Made by a program: the position numbers and the translations under genes. This document shows positions 49,301 to 60,116 of a DNA stretch of 64,000 nt, piece after piece. Numbering within the stretch: position 1 is the first letter of the stretch; every line of letters begins with the position of its first letter. The notes beneath the pieces are model-generated. The model ran no database searches. It had not been told where the DNA came from and saw only the letters and a list, made by a program, of their open reading frames with translations. This DNA comes from Mimachlamys varia (lineage: Eukaryota > Mollusca > Bivalvia > Pectinida > Pectinidae): positions 47,743,058 to 47,807,057 of the forward strand of contig OX392532.1 of NCBI GenBank assembly GCA_947623455.1, read 5' to 3'.

Positions 49301-50610
49301 CTGTGTTGGTGGGGTAGTGACTGTGTTGGTGTGGTGGTGTCTGTGTTGGTATGATGGTGACTGTGTTGGTCTGGTGTCTGTGTTGGTGTGGTGGTGTCTG
49401 TGTTGGTGTGGTAGTGACTGTGTTGGTGTGGTGGTGTCTGTGTTGGTGTGGTGGTGACTGTGTTGGTGGGGTAGTGACTGTGTTGGTGTGGTGGTGTCTG
49501 TGTTGGTGTGGTGGTGTCTGTGTTGGTATGATGGTGACTGTGTTGGTCTGGTGTCTGTGTTGGTGTGGTGGTGTCTGTGTTGGTGTGGTGGTGTCTGTGT
49601 TGGTGTGGTGGTGTCTGTGTTGGTGTGGTGGTGACTGTGTTGGTATGATTGTGACTGTGTTGGTGTGGTGGTGACTGTGTTGGTATGATGGTGACTGTTT
49701 TGGTGTGGTGGTGACTGTGTTGGTGTGTTGGTGACTGTGTTGGTGTGGTGGTGTCTGTGTTGGTGTGGTGGTGACTGTGTTGATGTGGTGGTGACTGTGT
49801 TGGTGTGGTGATGTCTGTGTTGGTGTGGTGGTTTCTGTGTTGGTGTGGTGGTGACTGTGTTGGTGTGATGACTGTGTTGGTGTGGTGGTGTCTGTGTTGG
49901 TGTGGTGATGTCTGTGTTGGTGTGGTGGTTTCTGTGTTGGTGTGGTGATGTCTGTGTTGGTGTGGTGGTGACTGTGTTAGTGTGCTGGTGACTGTATTGG
50001 TGTGATGTCTGTGTTGGTGTGGTGGTTTCTGTGTTGGTGTGGTGGTGTCTGTGTTGGTGTGGTGGTGACTGTGTTGGTGTGGTGGTGTCTGTGTTGATGT
50101 GGTGGTGACTGTGTTGGTGTGGTGGTGACTGTGTTGGTGTGGTGGTGTCTGTGTTGGTGTGGTGGTGACTGTGTTGGTGTGGTGGTGACTGTGTTGGTGT
50201 GGTGGTTTCTTTGTTGGTGTGGTGATGTCTGTGTTGGTGTGGTGGTTTCTGTGTTGGTGAGGTGGTGACTGTATTGGTGTGATGACTGTGTTGGTGTGGT
50301 GGTGACTGTGTTGGTGTGGTGCTGACTGTGTTGGTGTGGTGGTGTCTGTGTTGGTGTGGTGTTGTCTGTGTTGGTGTGGTGATGTCTGTGTTGGTGTGGT
50401 GGTTTCTGTGTTGGTGTGGTGGTGACTGTGTTGGTGTGGTGATGACTGTGTTGGTGTGGTGATGACTGTGTTGGTGTGGTGATGACTGTGTTGGTGTGGT
50501 GGTGTCTGTGTTGGTGTGGTGGTGTCTGTGTTTGTGTAGTAGTGTCTGGGTTGGTGTGTTGGTTCCGATGTTAATGTGGTGGTGCCGGTTTTGGTGTGGT
50601 TGTGATTTGG

Positions 50611-51387
50611 TACTACGTTCAAATGGCATTGATCGGCTGTTGCATTGTTGTGGGTTGTCCTACAAGATGCAAACACATTTTCTAACCGCGAGATTTAAAT
50701 TCATCAAAATGTCATGATATTGGATGCGGAAGATCGTGTATTGAAGATTACTACTTTGAAACAATGACTTCTAAACTGTGTGTATTCGTACTTATATATT
50801 TAAAGTTGGTACAAAAATCAGCTACAAACGTACCTTAACTGGTAAATCATCTGCAAGTGGTTCATTGCATTTGATTACATTTAAAATTTTGAATCCAGCA
50901 CCCCTCAGTTTGTTTCTACAGAAAAGGAAACACTCGTAGCAGATGCTCCTTAAGTCATTATTACTTCCGTTTGGAAAGAAATAATAAGTCCTCGCAAACT
51001 TGTTCCAGAAAGTACACGGGAAGCTAAAAGGAACCCCTCTTTTGGTGACGTCATGTCTCTCTGTACAGTGATCTCTCTGTTAACTCATACCATATCTTAT
51101 TCAAAACAAAAGGTCAACAACAACATGATCTCCAGAACATAAACCATCAACGCGAAAATTTTACCCGATTTTCGTTACTCAACTAGACACTCAAGCCAAT
51201 AATTATTATCAAACAAGTGTTATTAACCTATGAAATATACTTACATTCGTCGAAAAATTATCAAAGAAAAGAATGGGAATCTTTGAAAAATACTAAATGC
51301 TTCTTACGTGTTAAAGTATTTTCAGCGTATCGCGTGAAACATATATCTGGTATCCATTTCAAAGGAATTCACAGAAACCGGAGACCA
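50611..51387. other. Unannotated sequence right of the 15-kb array
   Basis: AT-rich DNA; no exon or known repeat recognised. It leads into a TIR element at 51388. Confidence 0.35.
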
Positions 51388-51647
51388 GCCCGTATTCATG
51401 AAACCGTTCTTATGCTCAAGCATGAATTTTGTTCTCAAGTCTTATTTCTTGTTCTGGCTATAAAAGATTTTTAAAAACTAATTTTGTCAAATATTTTGTA
51501 TAAAATTGAAGATATATGAAGTCAAAAGCTGTTTCAAACATTAACAATGATTTTTGACTCTTCAACATGATTCAGGTGAGTTTCTAGAAAGCTGGCTTGA
51601 GCACAGAATCCATGCTTGAGCATGAGAACGGTTTCATGAATACGGGC
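51388..51647. mobile_element. MITE with ~54-bp TIRs
   Basis: gcccgtattcatgaaaccgt at the left (to about 51440) is matched in inverted orientation at 51594–51647, with a handful of mismatches, including the internal tgctcaagcatg palindrome. The element is 260 bp and has no ORF. No TSD could be confirmed. From memory, this gcccgtattcatgaa terminus recurs in marine invertebrate genomes. Confidence 0.8.
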
Positions 51648-51832
51648 CCTGAATGAGGTCAGTGTGTCATATTGATACCATCTCTCCGTACAGAACCGGT
51701 TGTATATATATGACTGATAAATAGTATACCCCGTGTTCCCTTTGTTGTGTTTTGTCGATAACTTTCCTAAATTGATTCCGTTTCCCCCGGAGAGCTCTAC
51801 AACGCTTAGGTCAATTTATGGGAGAATGCATC

Positions 51833-51901
51833 GTCGGAAACCCACGATACACTTCTCTGACGTATGCAAACGTCAGAGATGTGTACCCGTGGGTTTCCGA
51901 C
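51833..51901. repeat. 69-bp hairpin
   Basis: gtcggaaacccacg pairs with cgtgggtttccgac, and tctctgacgt with acgtcagaga around a short loop (atgcaa). One bulge separates the two stems. It could be a small MITE or a structured RNA; no flanking TSD was identified. Confidence 0.75.
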
Positions 51902-52218
51902 AATGGGGAGAATGGTACGTTGCTATCTATAGTACGAGACACGCTAACACTTCAGTTCGATCTTATCGTTTGTTTGTATTTTACATATTATTTTCTTTTC
52001 TTCCTTGTGATCAAAAGTGATTAAAGTATGGACATTCCTATCTCGTCCGTCCGTTCAGGCATACCAACTTCCTGGATATCCATTGATTTAAACATATTGC
52101 ATATATGGCATATATGTACGAACAAAATCTGACAATCATCTCCAAATTTTGTTTAATTTACAAATACTTAACTCCATTCTCACATATACAGGACCAGTGT
52201 TTTGTCTGCACGTAAAAT

Positions 52219-52371
52219 CACAGGGACCTGAGAGCTTTTATAACCACTGAGGGGGCGTTTTTATCGAAAATTGATCTTAACCCCCCCCCCCCCAAAAAAA
52301 ATGTGTAAAATTACTCTAAATACCCTACTGTAGGTCCAAAACTTGCTGTAACAAATTCTCTGGTCCCTGTG
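52219..52371. mobile_element. Palindromic hAT-like MITE with 8-bp TSD, copy D
   Basis: It begins cacagggacctgagag and ends ctggtccctgtg, with the right arm matching copy A (gtgtaaaattactctaaa, taggtccaaaac, gctgtaacaaattct). Much of the left arm is deleted, leaving 153 bp. A perfect 8-bp TSD, cgtaaaat, flanks it (52211–52218 and 52372–52379). A C run at 52281–52292 lies inside. Confidence 0.9.
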
Positions 52372-52427
52372 CGTAAAATTACTAAGTCTAAGGTCACACG
52401 CGCCATACGTATAAATACACAAAAAAT

Positions 52428-55365
52428 GGGAAGCATGAAGTTGGTTCCTAGTTCCTAGTTCCGTGTTCCGTTTAATAAACGGAACTAGGAACCAGACCCT
52501 AGTTCCGTTTAACATAAACGGAACTGGGAACCAGACCCGAGTTCCGTTTAACATAAACGGAACTGGGAACCAGACCCGAGTTCCGTTTAATCTTAAACGG
52601 AGCTGGGAACCAGACCCGAGTTCCGTTTAACCTTAAACGGAGCTGGGACGTTTAACAGTTGATCTAACAAAACAGATACGTTCGATGATCATATATTTCA
52701 TACTTAAACCAAACACAGGAATCGAACCCAGACCCTTTCAGACAAACAATAAGACTTAGAAAAGCATTCTTACATGAATTTCTGTTATACGGAACTCACA
52801 TCCAAACTCCAGTTCCGTTTAACCTTAAACGGAACTGGGAACCAGACCCGAGTTCCGTTTAACGAAAACGTATACGATATGTTTTTCCTGTCAATCTAGC
52901 AAAACATATGTACGATGGTCATCTTTATGTGTAAATCGAACTTGTGAATCGAACCCAGAGCCTTCCAAAGCAACCAATAAGACTATTACAATCTCCATTA
53001 AAGAATTTCTGTTGTACCGATCTGATATCCAAACTCCAGTTACGTTTAACGTTATACGGAACTGGGAACCAGCCCCGAGTTCCGTTTAAGTAGACATGTA
53101 CGGTTTTTTGAAAACACAATGACAGTATTTATACATGAATCAAACAACACGGGAATCGAACCCAGAGCCTTTCATACAAACAATAATACTAAAACAGCAT
53201 TCTTAAATGAAGTTCTGTTATACGTAACTCACATTCCAACCCCAGTTACGTTTAACCTTAAACGGAACTGGGAACCAGACCCGAGTTCCGTTTAACGAAA
53301 ACGTATACGATATGTTTTTCCTATCAATCTAGCAAAACATATGTACGATGATCATCTTTATGTGTAAATCGAACTTGTGAATCGAACCCAGAGCCTTCCA
53401 AAGCAACCAATAAGATTATTATACAATCTCCATTAAGGAATTTCTGTTGTACCGATCTGATATCTAAACTCCAGTTACGTTTAACGTTATACGGAACTAG
53501 GAACCAGACCCGAGTTCCGTTTAATAAAAACGAATACAGTTTGTTTTAAGCACCATGGTCATATTTATACATGAATCAAACAACACAGGAATTGAACCTA
53601 GACCCCCCCCCCCCCCCCCAGACAAACAATAAGACTAAAACAGCATTCGTAAATGAATTTCTGTTATACAAAACTCACATCCAAACTCCAGTTACCAGAC
53701 CCGAGTTCCGTTTAACATAAACGTACTAGAATAGGGTTTGTTTGCCAGTTAATCTAGAAAAACACATACGTGCGATGATCATATATATACCTATACCAAA
53801 CACAGGAATCGAACCCAGAGCCGTTCAGACGGTGTCTTACAGTCTAGCCAACTTTCAGGATTTTAAGTGAGAAACAGGTAGGAAAAAAAGTGGGCCAAAG
53901 TGGAATAGGTGTTCTTTACTGAAACAACACAGGTACTTAATATCACAACACTGACAGCTTAGGTAGACACAGGTAAACTGACTTTTCGGAGGATAAATAA
54001 AAAATTATAATATTGAATTTTTAATTTTAATTCTATTTATTTTACCAAAAAAAAAATATCAAAATGTACAAATAGTAATGAGATATTTATCACATAAATG
54101 TATACATCCATGGGTATAATTACTACTTGTAATTATAAGAATTAATGTATATCTATATGAATATTTTGATAGGAGCCGCAAGGTTAGGGAGTCCAGTGGT
54201 CGGCCCCGAACAACATATTATCTTCACACAAGAGAGAAACATCAGACATTGTATTATATAAAATAGGAAGGGTGGTGGGAAATGAAATATTTCCAAAATG
54301 AATCAAACTTTGGTATACACAATGAATATATTATATGATGTATATGTCTATACCCAAACACCTATGTATATAAAACCCAGAGAAAAAGGATTGTCATAGG
54401 TCCAGATAGTTCCCGGTATATCAAATATTAAGACACACATGATTCCGTGGTATATTTCTTTGGTTTCCATATGTAACAGGAAAGGAAAACTGCACGGCTA
54501 TAGACCGGGATTGGAACCCGAGACCTTCCGAACTCTAGACAGTAGCAAAAAATGAGAAGACTCTGTCCACTCACAGTAACTTCAACAGTCAAAAGAAATC
54601 TTTCACTTTTCAGGTTTCTGTCCATTCTCCTTCGGAGATCTATTGCCTGCTGTGAAGCTGGCAGTTTTGGAATAGTCTTCATTCTGTGATAATACAGAAA
54701 GGTTTGACCTTCTCCACCAATATATGACTGATATAGCCCCGCAACGAAGTACAATGTACCTACCAATCCTCCTAAACTATTGAGAGGATTTCAACAAAAC
54801 TTGGTGGCAAAAATCCTTATACATTGTAGATGTACGTAATCTATATGACGGTAAAAAAAATGATTGGATATAAGTTAGCCGTTCAGACAAACAATAAGAT
54901 TAAAACAGCATTCTTAAATGAGTTTCGGTTATACGGATCTCACATCCCAACTCCAGCAACGTGAAACGGAACTGGGAACCAGACCCGAGTTCCATTTAAC
55001 ATAAACTATACGGGTTGTCTCCCCTGTCTATATCTAGCAAAACATATAAGATAGATGCTTATATTTATACTCAATCAAACACATAATCGAAACCACAACA
55101 TTAAAAAAAGACAATAAGACGTTTATAGTCTTGGTAAATGAATTTTTCTTAAACGGAATTGACATCCAAATTCCAGTTACGTTTTACCATAAACGGAACT
55201 AGGAATCAGAACCCAGTTCCGTTAAACATGAACGTATATAGTTTGATTCACTGTCTTTCTCACAAAACAAAGAAGTACGATGGTCATATTAATACTCGTA
55301 CCTAAAACAAAACACAGGAATTGAGCGCAAAGCCTTTCAAACGAATAACAAGATGTTTACATCCT
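52428..55365 (-). repeat. Left arm of the foldback-like element
   Basis: The arm opens with five ~40-bp aacggaact/agttccgtt units (52465–52650). Units of roughly 215–230 bp follow, each carrying a minus-strand B-box-like gaatcgaaccc (near 52721, 52937, 53152, 53380, 53589, 53808, 55085, 55317). A 1063-bp insertion interrupts it at 53831–54893. Inner units are more diverged than outer ones. Confidence 0.8.
53831..54893. mobile_element. 1.06-kb insertion in the left arm with 11-bp direct repeats
   Basis: The arm text breaks after gccgttcagac (53820–53830) and resumes after a second gccgttcagac (54883–54893), continuing in register with caaacaataagat. This direct repeat is a plausible TSD. The insert is AT-rich. 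Near 54500–54525 a minus-strand cgggttccaatcccgg resembles a tRNA T-arm, suggesting a SINE-like piece. A 112-codon minus-strand frame (54428–54766) resembles no family I know. No TIR is evident, so it may be a retroposed sequence. Confidence 0.65.
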
Positions 55366-56220
55366 TTGAAGTTACCCCTGGGGGAGGGCTTGAAGTTGAC
55401 TATAGTTTATGTAGGAAAGTGACACTTTTTGGTACAGTATATTGGATATATAATTCATACTTTATTTGAATTCTATCCTGGATATGTCAGTTCAGTATTG
55501 GAAAAAGTTTGGCATGTATTGCATGGCCCGTACATGTCCGGATTTCCATCTTTACTGGCATCCACCATCGCCCATTGGGTAGCGCGGCCAATCCGCCTCT
55601 CATGTCAGCCTATTCGGCATTTTCTGGGGTAACTCCAGCCCCGCGATACTTGGGGTTTGGTCTCTCCCTGAACTAAGATTTTTTCTTCGTGGATAGTCAC
55701 TATTGATCTCCGAATCTACGAGTACTGGCTACTTAGCTAACACTCGCGGCAAGTTGCTTGACGAAAGGAAATTATTCAGCAGTTCTTAACTCAATATATG
55801 GCTACCTGTTTGTGTGGAAGAATGTTTATTCCTTTGACTACAAAGATGGTTGAATGAACTGTTACATTTTTCGAGGTATGTAGGGAAAACTACTAAAAAG
55901 AAAAAAGTTAACGTGACTGTCGCGCTAGAAAGGCGGCTAGAAAATGACCCGTGTACACCGATACACTTACACATACCGCACGTGCTACCTGTACCTATAC
56001 CGCCAATCCGATTGGTTGAGAACACTCGGTAACGTCCGTATCGAACCGATAAGACAAATTATTCCCGCTATTCTCCGAACCGCGGGAATACATTATACAT
56101 TGTACCTTAATTTATGGTCTGGTTCCCATGTCTCTCTAAGGAACAACTGGAGTTTGCATGACAGTTCTGTCAAAAATATCCTTGAAAAAGTCCTGGGATG
56201 TCTTATTTATTTGTCTTAAG
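55366..56220. other. Central spacer of the foldback-like element
   Basis: Unique-looking sequence between the arms. Small open frames (55429–55632, 55944–56219 plus; 55786–56025 minus) are not recognisable. It includes the inverted CCAAT-box pair ccaatccgattgg at 56002–56014 and a cgcccattgggtagcgcggc stretch (55570) that might be a SINE remnant. Confidence 0.4.
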
Positions 56221-58909
56221 ATATTATGGGTTCGATTTCTGTACTGCATTGCGTTTGCAACTTGGATAGGGATAACCAAAGAATGTGTTCATCATAAACG
56301 GAACTAGAGTCGGGTCCCAAGTTCCCTTTAAGATTAACGTAACTGCAGTTTGGATGTCAGTTCCGTTTTAAAGAAAGTCATTTAAAGAGGCTATGTACAG
56401 TGTGTGAATGGTTGTATGTTCGATTCCTACGCTTGATTGGAATTTACATATGATGGCCATACTTAATTCGTTTTGGGAGGTAGACAGGGAAAAGTAACCA
56501 TATACGTTTAGCTTAAACTGAACTGGGGTTTGTTTCCTAGTTCCGTTTCACGAAAAAAGTAACTGGAGTTTGGATGTCAGTTCCGTCTGATGAAAGCTGT
56601 AATAGTGTCTGAAAGGCTATGGTTTCGAATCATGTGAATAAATTATGATCATCGCACTTCTATGTTTTGCTATATTTACAGGGTAAATAAACCGTATACA
56701 TTTAGCTTAAACGGAACTGGGGTCTGATTCCTAGGCCCGTTTACAGTAAAACATAACGGGAGCTTGAATGTCAGATCTGTATAACGGAAATTCTTTTATG
56801 AAGACTGCAACAGTCGTATTGTTTGTTTAAAAGACTCTGGGTTCGATTTCCTATATTAGATTTAGATATAAAGATGATCATAGTACTTATATGTTTTGCT
56901 AGATTGATAGGAAAAACAAACCGTATACCTTATGTTAAACGGAACTCGGGTCTGGTTCCAAGTTCCGTATAACGTTAAACGTAACTGGAGTTTGGATATG
57001 AGATCGGTATAACAGAAATTCATTAATGGAGATTGTAATAGTCCTATTGGTTGCTTTGGAATGCTCTGGGATCGATTCACACGTTATATTTACACATAAA
57101 GATGATCATCGTACATATGTTTTGCTAGATTGATAGGAAAAACATATCGTATACGTTTTCGTTAAACGGAACTCGGGTCTGGTTCCCAGTTCCGTTTAAG
57201 GTTAAACGTAACTGGGGTTGGGATGTGAGTTCCGTTTAACAGAACTTTATTTAAGAATGCTGTTTTGGTCTTTTCATTTGTTTGTAAAGCTCTGTGTCTG
57301 ATTCCTGTGTTTGGTTTAGGTATATATATATGATCATTGCACGAATATGTTTTGCTAGATTAATTTAGGAAAGAAACCGTATACATTTATGTTAAACGTA
57401 ACTCAGGTCTGGTTCCCAGTTCCGTTTAAGATTAAACGTAACTCAGGTCTGGTTCCCAGTTCCGTTTAAGGTTAAACGGAACTGGAGTTTGGATGTGAGT
57501 TCCATATAACAGAAATTCATTTAAGAATGCTTTTCTAAGTCTTAGTGTTTGTCTGAAAGGGTCTTGGTTCGATTCCTGTGTTTGGTTTAAGTATGAAATA
57601 TATGATCATCGTACGTATATGTTTTGCTAGATCAACTGTTAAACGTCCCAGTTCCGTTTAAGGTTAAACGGAACTCGGGTCTGGTTCCCAGTTCCGTTTA
57701 AGGTTAAACGGAACTGGAGTTTGGATGTGAGTTCCGTATAACAGAAATTCATTTAAGAATGCTTTTCTAGTCTTATTGTTTGTCTGAAAGGGTCTGGGTT
57801 CGATTCCTGTGTTTGGTTTAAGTATGAAATATATGATCATCGTACGTATATGTTTTGCTAGATCAACTGTTAAACGTCCCAGTTCCGTTTAAGGTTAAAC
57901 GGAACTCGGGTCTGGTTCCCAGTTCCGTTTAAGATTAAACGGAACTCGGGTCTGGTTCCCAGTTCCGTTTAAGGTTAAACGGAACTGGAGTTTGGATGTG
58001 AGTTCCGTATAACAGAAATTCATTTAAGAATGCTTTTCTAGTCTTATTGTTTGTCTGAAAGGGTCTGGGTTCGAGTCCTGTGTTTGGTTTAAGTATGAAA
58101 TATATGATCATCGAACGTATCTGTTTTGTTAGATCAACTGTTAAACGTCCCAGTTCCGTTTAAGGTTAAACGGAACTCGGGTCTGGTTCCCAGTTCCGTT
58201 TAAGGTTAAACGGAACTGGAGTTTGGATGTGAGTTCCGTATAACAGAAATTCATGTAAGAATGCTTTTCTAAGTCTTATTGTTTGTCTGAAAGGGTCTGG
58301 GTTCGATTCCTGTGTTTGGTTTAAGTATGAAATATATGATCATCGTACGTATATGTTTTGCTAGATCAACTCTTAAACGTCCCAGTTCCGTTTAAGGTTA
58401 AACGGAACTCGGGTCTGGTTCCCAGTTCCGTTTAAGATTAAACGGAACTCGGGTCTGGTTCCCAGTTCCGTTTAAGGTTAAACGGAACTGGAGTTTGGAT
58501 GTGAGTTCCGTATAACAGAAATTCATTTAAGAATGCTTTTCTAGTCTTATTGTTTGTCTGAAAGGGTCTGGGTTCGATTCCTGTGTTTGGTTTAAGCATG
58601 AAATATATGATCATCGCACGTATATGTTTTGCTAGATCAACTGTTAAACGTCCCAGTTCCGTTTAAGGTTAAACGGAACTCGGGTCTTGTTTCCAGTTCC
58701 GTTTATGTTAAACGGAACTCGGGTCTTGTTCCCAGTTCCGTTTATGTTAAACGGAACTCGGGTCTGGTTCCCAGTTCCGTTTATGTTAAACGGAACTCGG
58801 GTCTGGTTCCCAGTTCCGTTTATGTTAAACGGAACTCGGGTCTGGTTCCCAGTTCAGTTTATTAAACGGAACACGGAACTAGGAACTAGGAACCAACTTC
58901 ATGCTTCCC
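56221..58909 (+). repeat. Right arm of the foldback-like element
   Basis: Tandem units carrying ggttcgattcc-type B-boxes near 56240, 56425, 56613, 56832, 57063, 57290, 57566, 57799, 58069, 58301 and 58570. The outer five are spaced 231, 271, 231 and 272 bp: a 231-bp unit with or without one extra ~40-bp palindromic sub-unit. The arm ends with six ~40-bp units (58650–58870). Outer units are nearly identical and inner ones diverged, indicating amplification from the outside. Confidence 0.85.
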
Positions 58910-59742
58910 AAAAAAATGATTGTGCCTGGGCTGGAGTATAGCGATGTTTCATTGATAAATGCTCACGCCCCTTTTCCTGTTTTTGTTATTCTTCAATTTG
59001 GCTACCTGTATTTAATTAAACGTTTGGGGACACCGGGGTACATAGAGAGCACCCAAGTAGTCTGGGAAGATCACGTCCGATTGGATAAGTTACTTAACTT
59101 GTTTTTTGGGGTTTTTTGCATTTACATACAATAGAGTTGCAATATACACATACCTGACATAAAACAAACATATATCGACACATATACAACCATTCATTAT
59201 CATATGATTTATATTACAATTATCGAAACGCAAAGCTAGGATTGTTTAAAATATTTATGTTAAATTGAATTTCCCTATCAACTATCCGCCGAATATAAAC
59301 AGTATTTACATTTGTACACAATTTCATCATAATAACGTTCCTCACTTAAGAAAAGTAAGTACTTAAAGCAGAAAAATCATTATAGAAGGTAAGAGGGGAA
59401 TCTTCAGTTGATTAATTTCCTTTGGTTAAGAAACGTTCAGGAAACTGGGACAAGGTCACAATGTATGAAATAAAAAATATATATATATATCAATATATAG
59501 ATGAAAGAAATTGGGGTAGTCCCAACTTCTCATTAATAAGAGAAATCCCCGACGATCCCTCATTGGTGTCGTTCCTGTGTTTCCAATACAATTCCCGTCC
59601 CCCCCCCCCCCCCCGCCCCCACCCCCACCCCCACCTCCCTCCCGACGTCTTCCTCTTAGGGCTTTTCCACATACTCGATACTTAACAACCGTGTAGGCAT
59701 ACGTAAATGTATTTACTGTGTTTTGAATCATTTCGATTTGTA
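58910..59742. other. Unannotated sequence with a C-rich tract
   Basis: No exon supported. A C-rich tract at 59599–59640 generates glycine- and proline-rich pseudo-ORFs on both strands. A (TA)n stretch lies at 59477–59492. Confidence 0.4.
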
Positions 59743-60116
59743 GCCAGGAGAATAACCATCTGTATATACATAGATAATATAGCGAAAAATGAATAATAAT
59801 AAATAAATATAAAAAAGAAATTTTCCAATTTTCTTTTTATGTTATTAATCATCTAAAACCATAATGAAGATAATTGCCAACTCTGTGTCAGAAAATACTG
59901 AGTTGCATAATTTCTCTCTTTTTCAGTGTCTGATCGTCGATTTCTTGTGAAATTTAACCGCTTGACGTATCAAGCTGAATTTGGCAATTACTTTCATTAT
60001 GGTTTTAGATGGTTAATAACATAAAAAGAAAATTGGAAAATTTTGTTTTTATATATTTTTTTAATTATTTATAGTTCGCTGTATTATCTATGTATATAGA
60101 TGGTTATTCTCCTGGC
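59743..60116. mobile_element. Hairpin MITE, 374 bp, ~140-bp arms
   Basis: The left arm gccaggagaataaccatctg … through accataatgaagataattgcc pairs with the right arm ending 60116. Arms are about 140 bp with modest divergence around a ~95-bp centre. No ORF inside and no clear TSD (flanks cgatttgta and cacaagtgt). Confidence 0.85.

Larger units (their letters stand above)
35537..50610. repeat. 15-kb minisatellite of 20-bp period, roughly 750 units
   Basis: The unit is tgtgttggtgtggtggtgwc (20 bp) with the main variants tgac/tgtc. Recurrent 17-bp forms (tgtgttggtctggtgtc, tgtgttggtgtgatgac) each lack 3 bp. The top strand is almost only G and T. Higher-order copies are visible: 519-bp steps (37411, 37930, 38449), a 795-bp step (36211 to 37006), and a block of about 1.4 kb at 38.6–40.0 kb repeated 3297 bp later. 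A rare tgtatatgtgg variant marks five blocks (37721, 38240, 41106, 45825, 47209). The complement is stop-free over 40694–50629 because T is almost never followed by AA, AG or GA. Confidence 0.97.
52428..58909. mobile_element. 6.5-kb foldback-like element with tandem-repeat arms
   Basis: The termini gggaagcatgaagttggttc (left) and its exact complement (right, ending 58909) start two arms of opposite orientation. From each end inward come ~40-bp palindromic units (aacggaact…agttccgtt), then ~230-bp tandem units: about eight at the left (to ~55.36 kb) and eleven at the right (from ~56.22 kb). A ~0.9-kb central spacer has no recognised gene. Flanks carry caaaaaat and aaaaaaat (7 of 8 identical), a possible 8-bp TSD in low-complexity DNA. 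The architecture parallels Drosophila FB/Galileo foldback elements, whose long inverted repeats are internally tandem. No transposase is present, so it would be non-autonomous. Confidence 0.75.

Noticed and set aside
35537..50610. Telomere or subtelomere array
   Set aside because: The unit is GT-rich but does not contain TTAGGG-type repeats, and ordinary sequence lies on both sides.
40694..50629. 3311-codon minus-strand ORF as a giant His/Thr/Pro-rich gene
   Set aside because: The C/A-rich strand has almost no T followed by AA, AG or GA, so all frames are nearly stop-free. No promoter, splice or unique terminal domain supports a gene.
54428..54766. 112-codon minus-strand ORF
   Set aside because: No family resemblance and it lies in an insertion within a repeat arm, overlapping a tRNA-like stretch.
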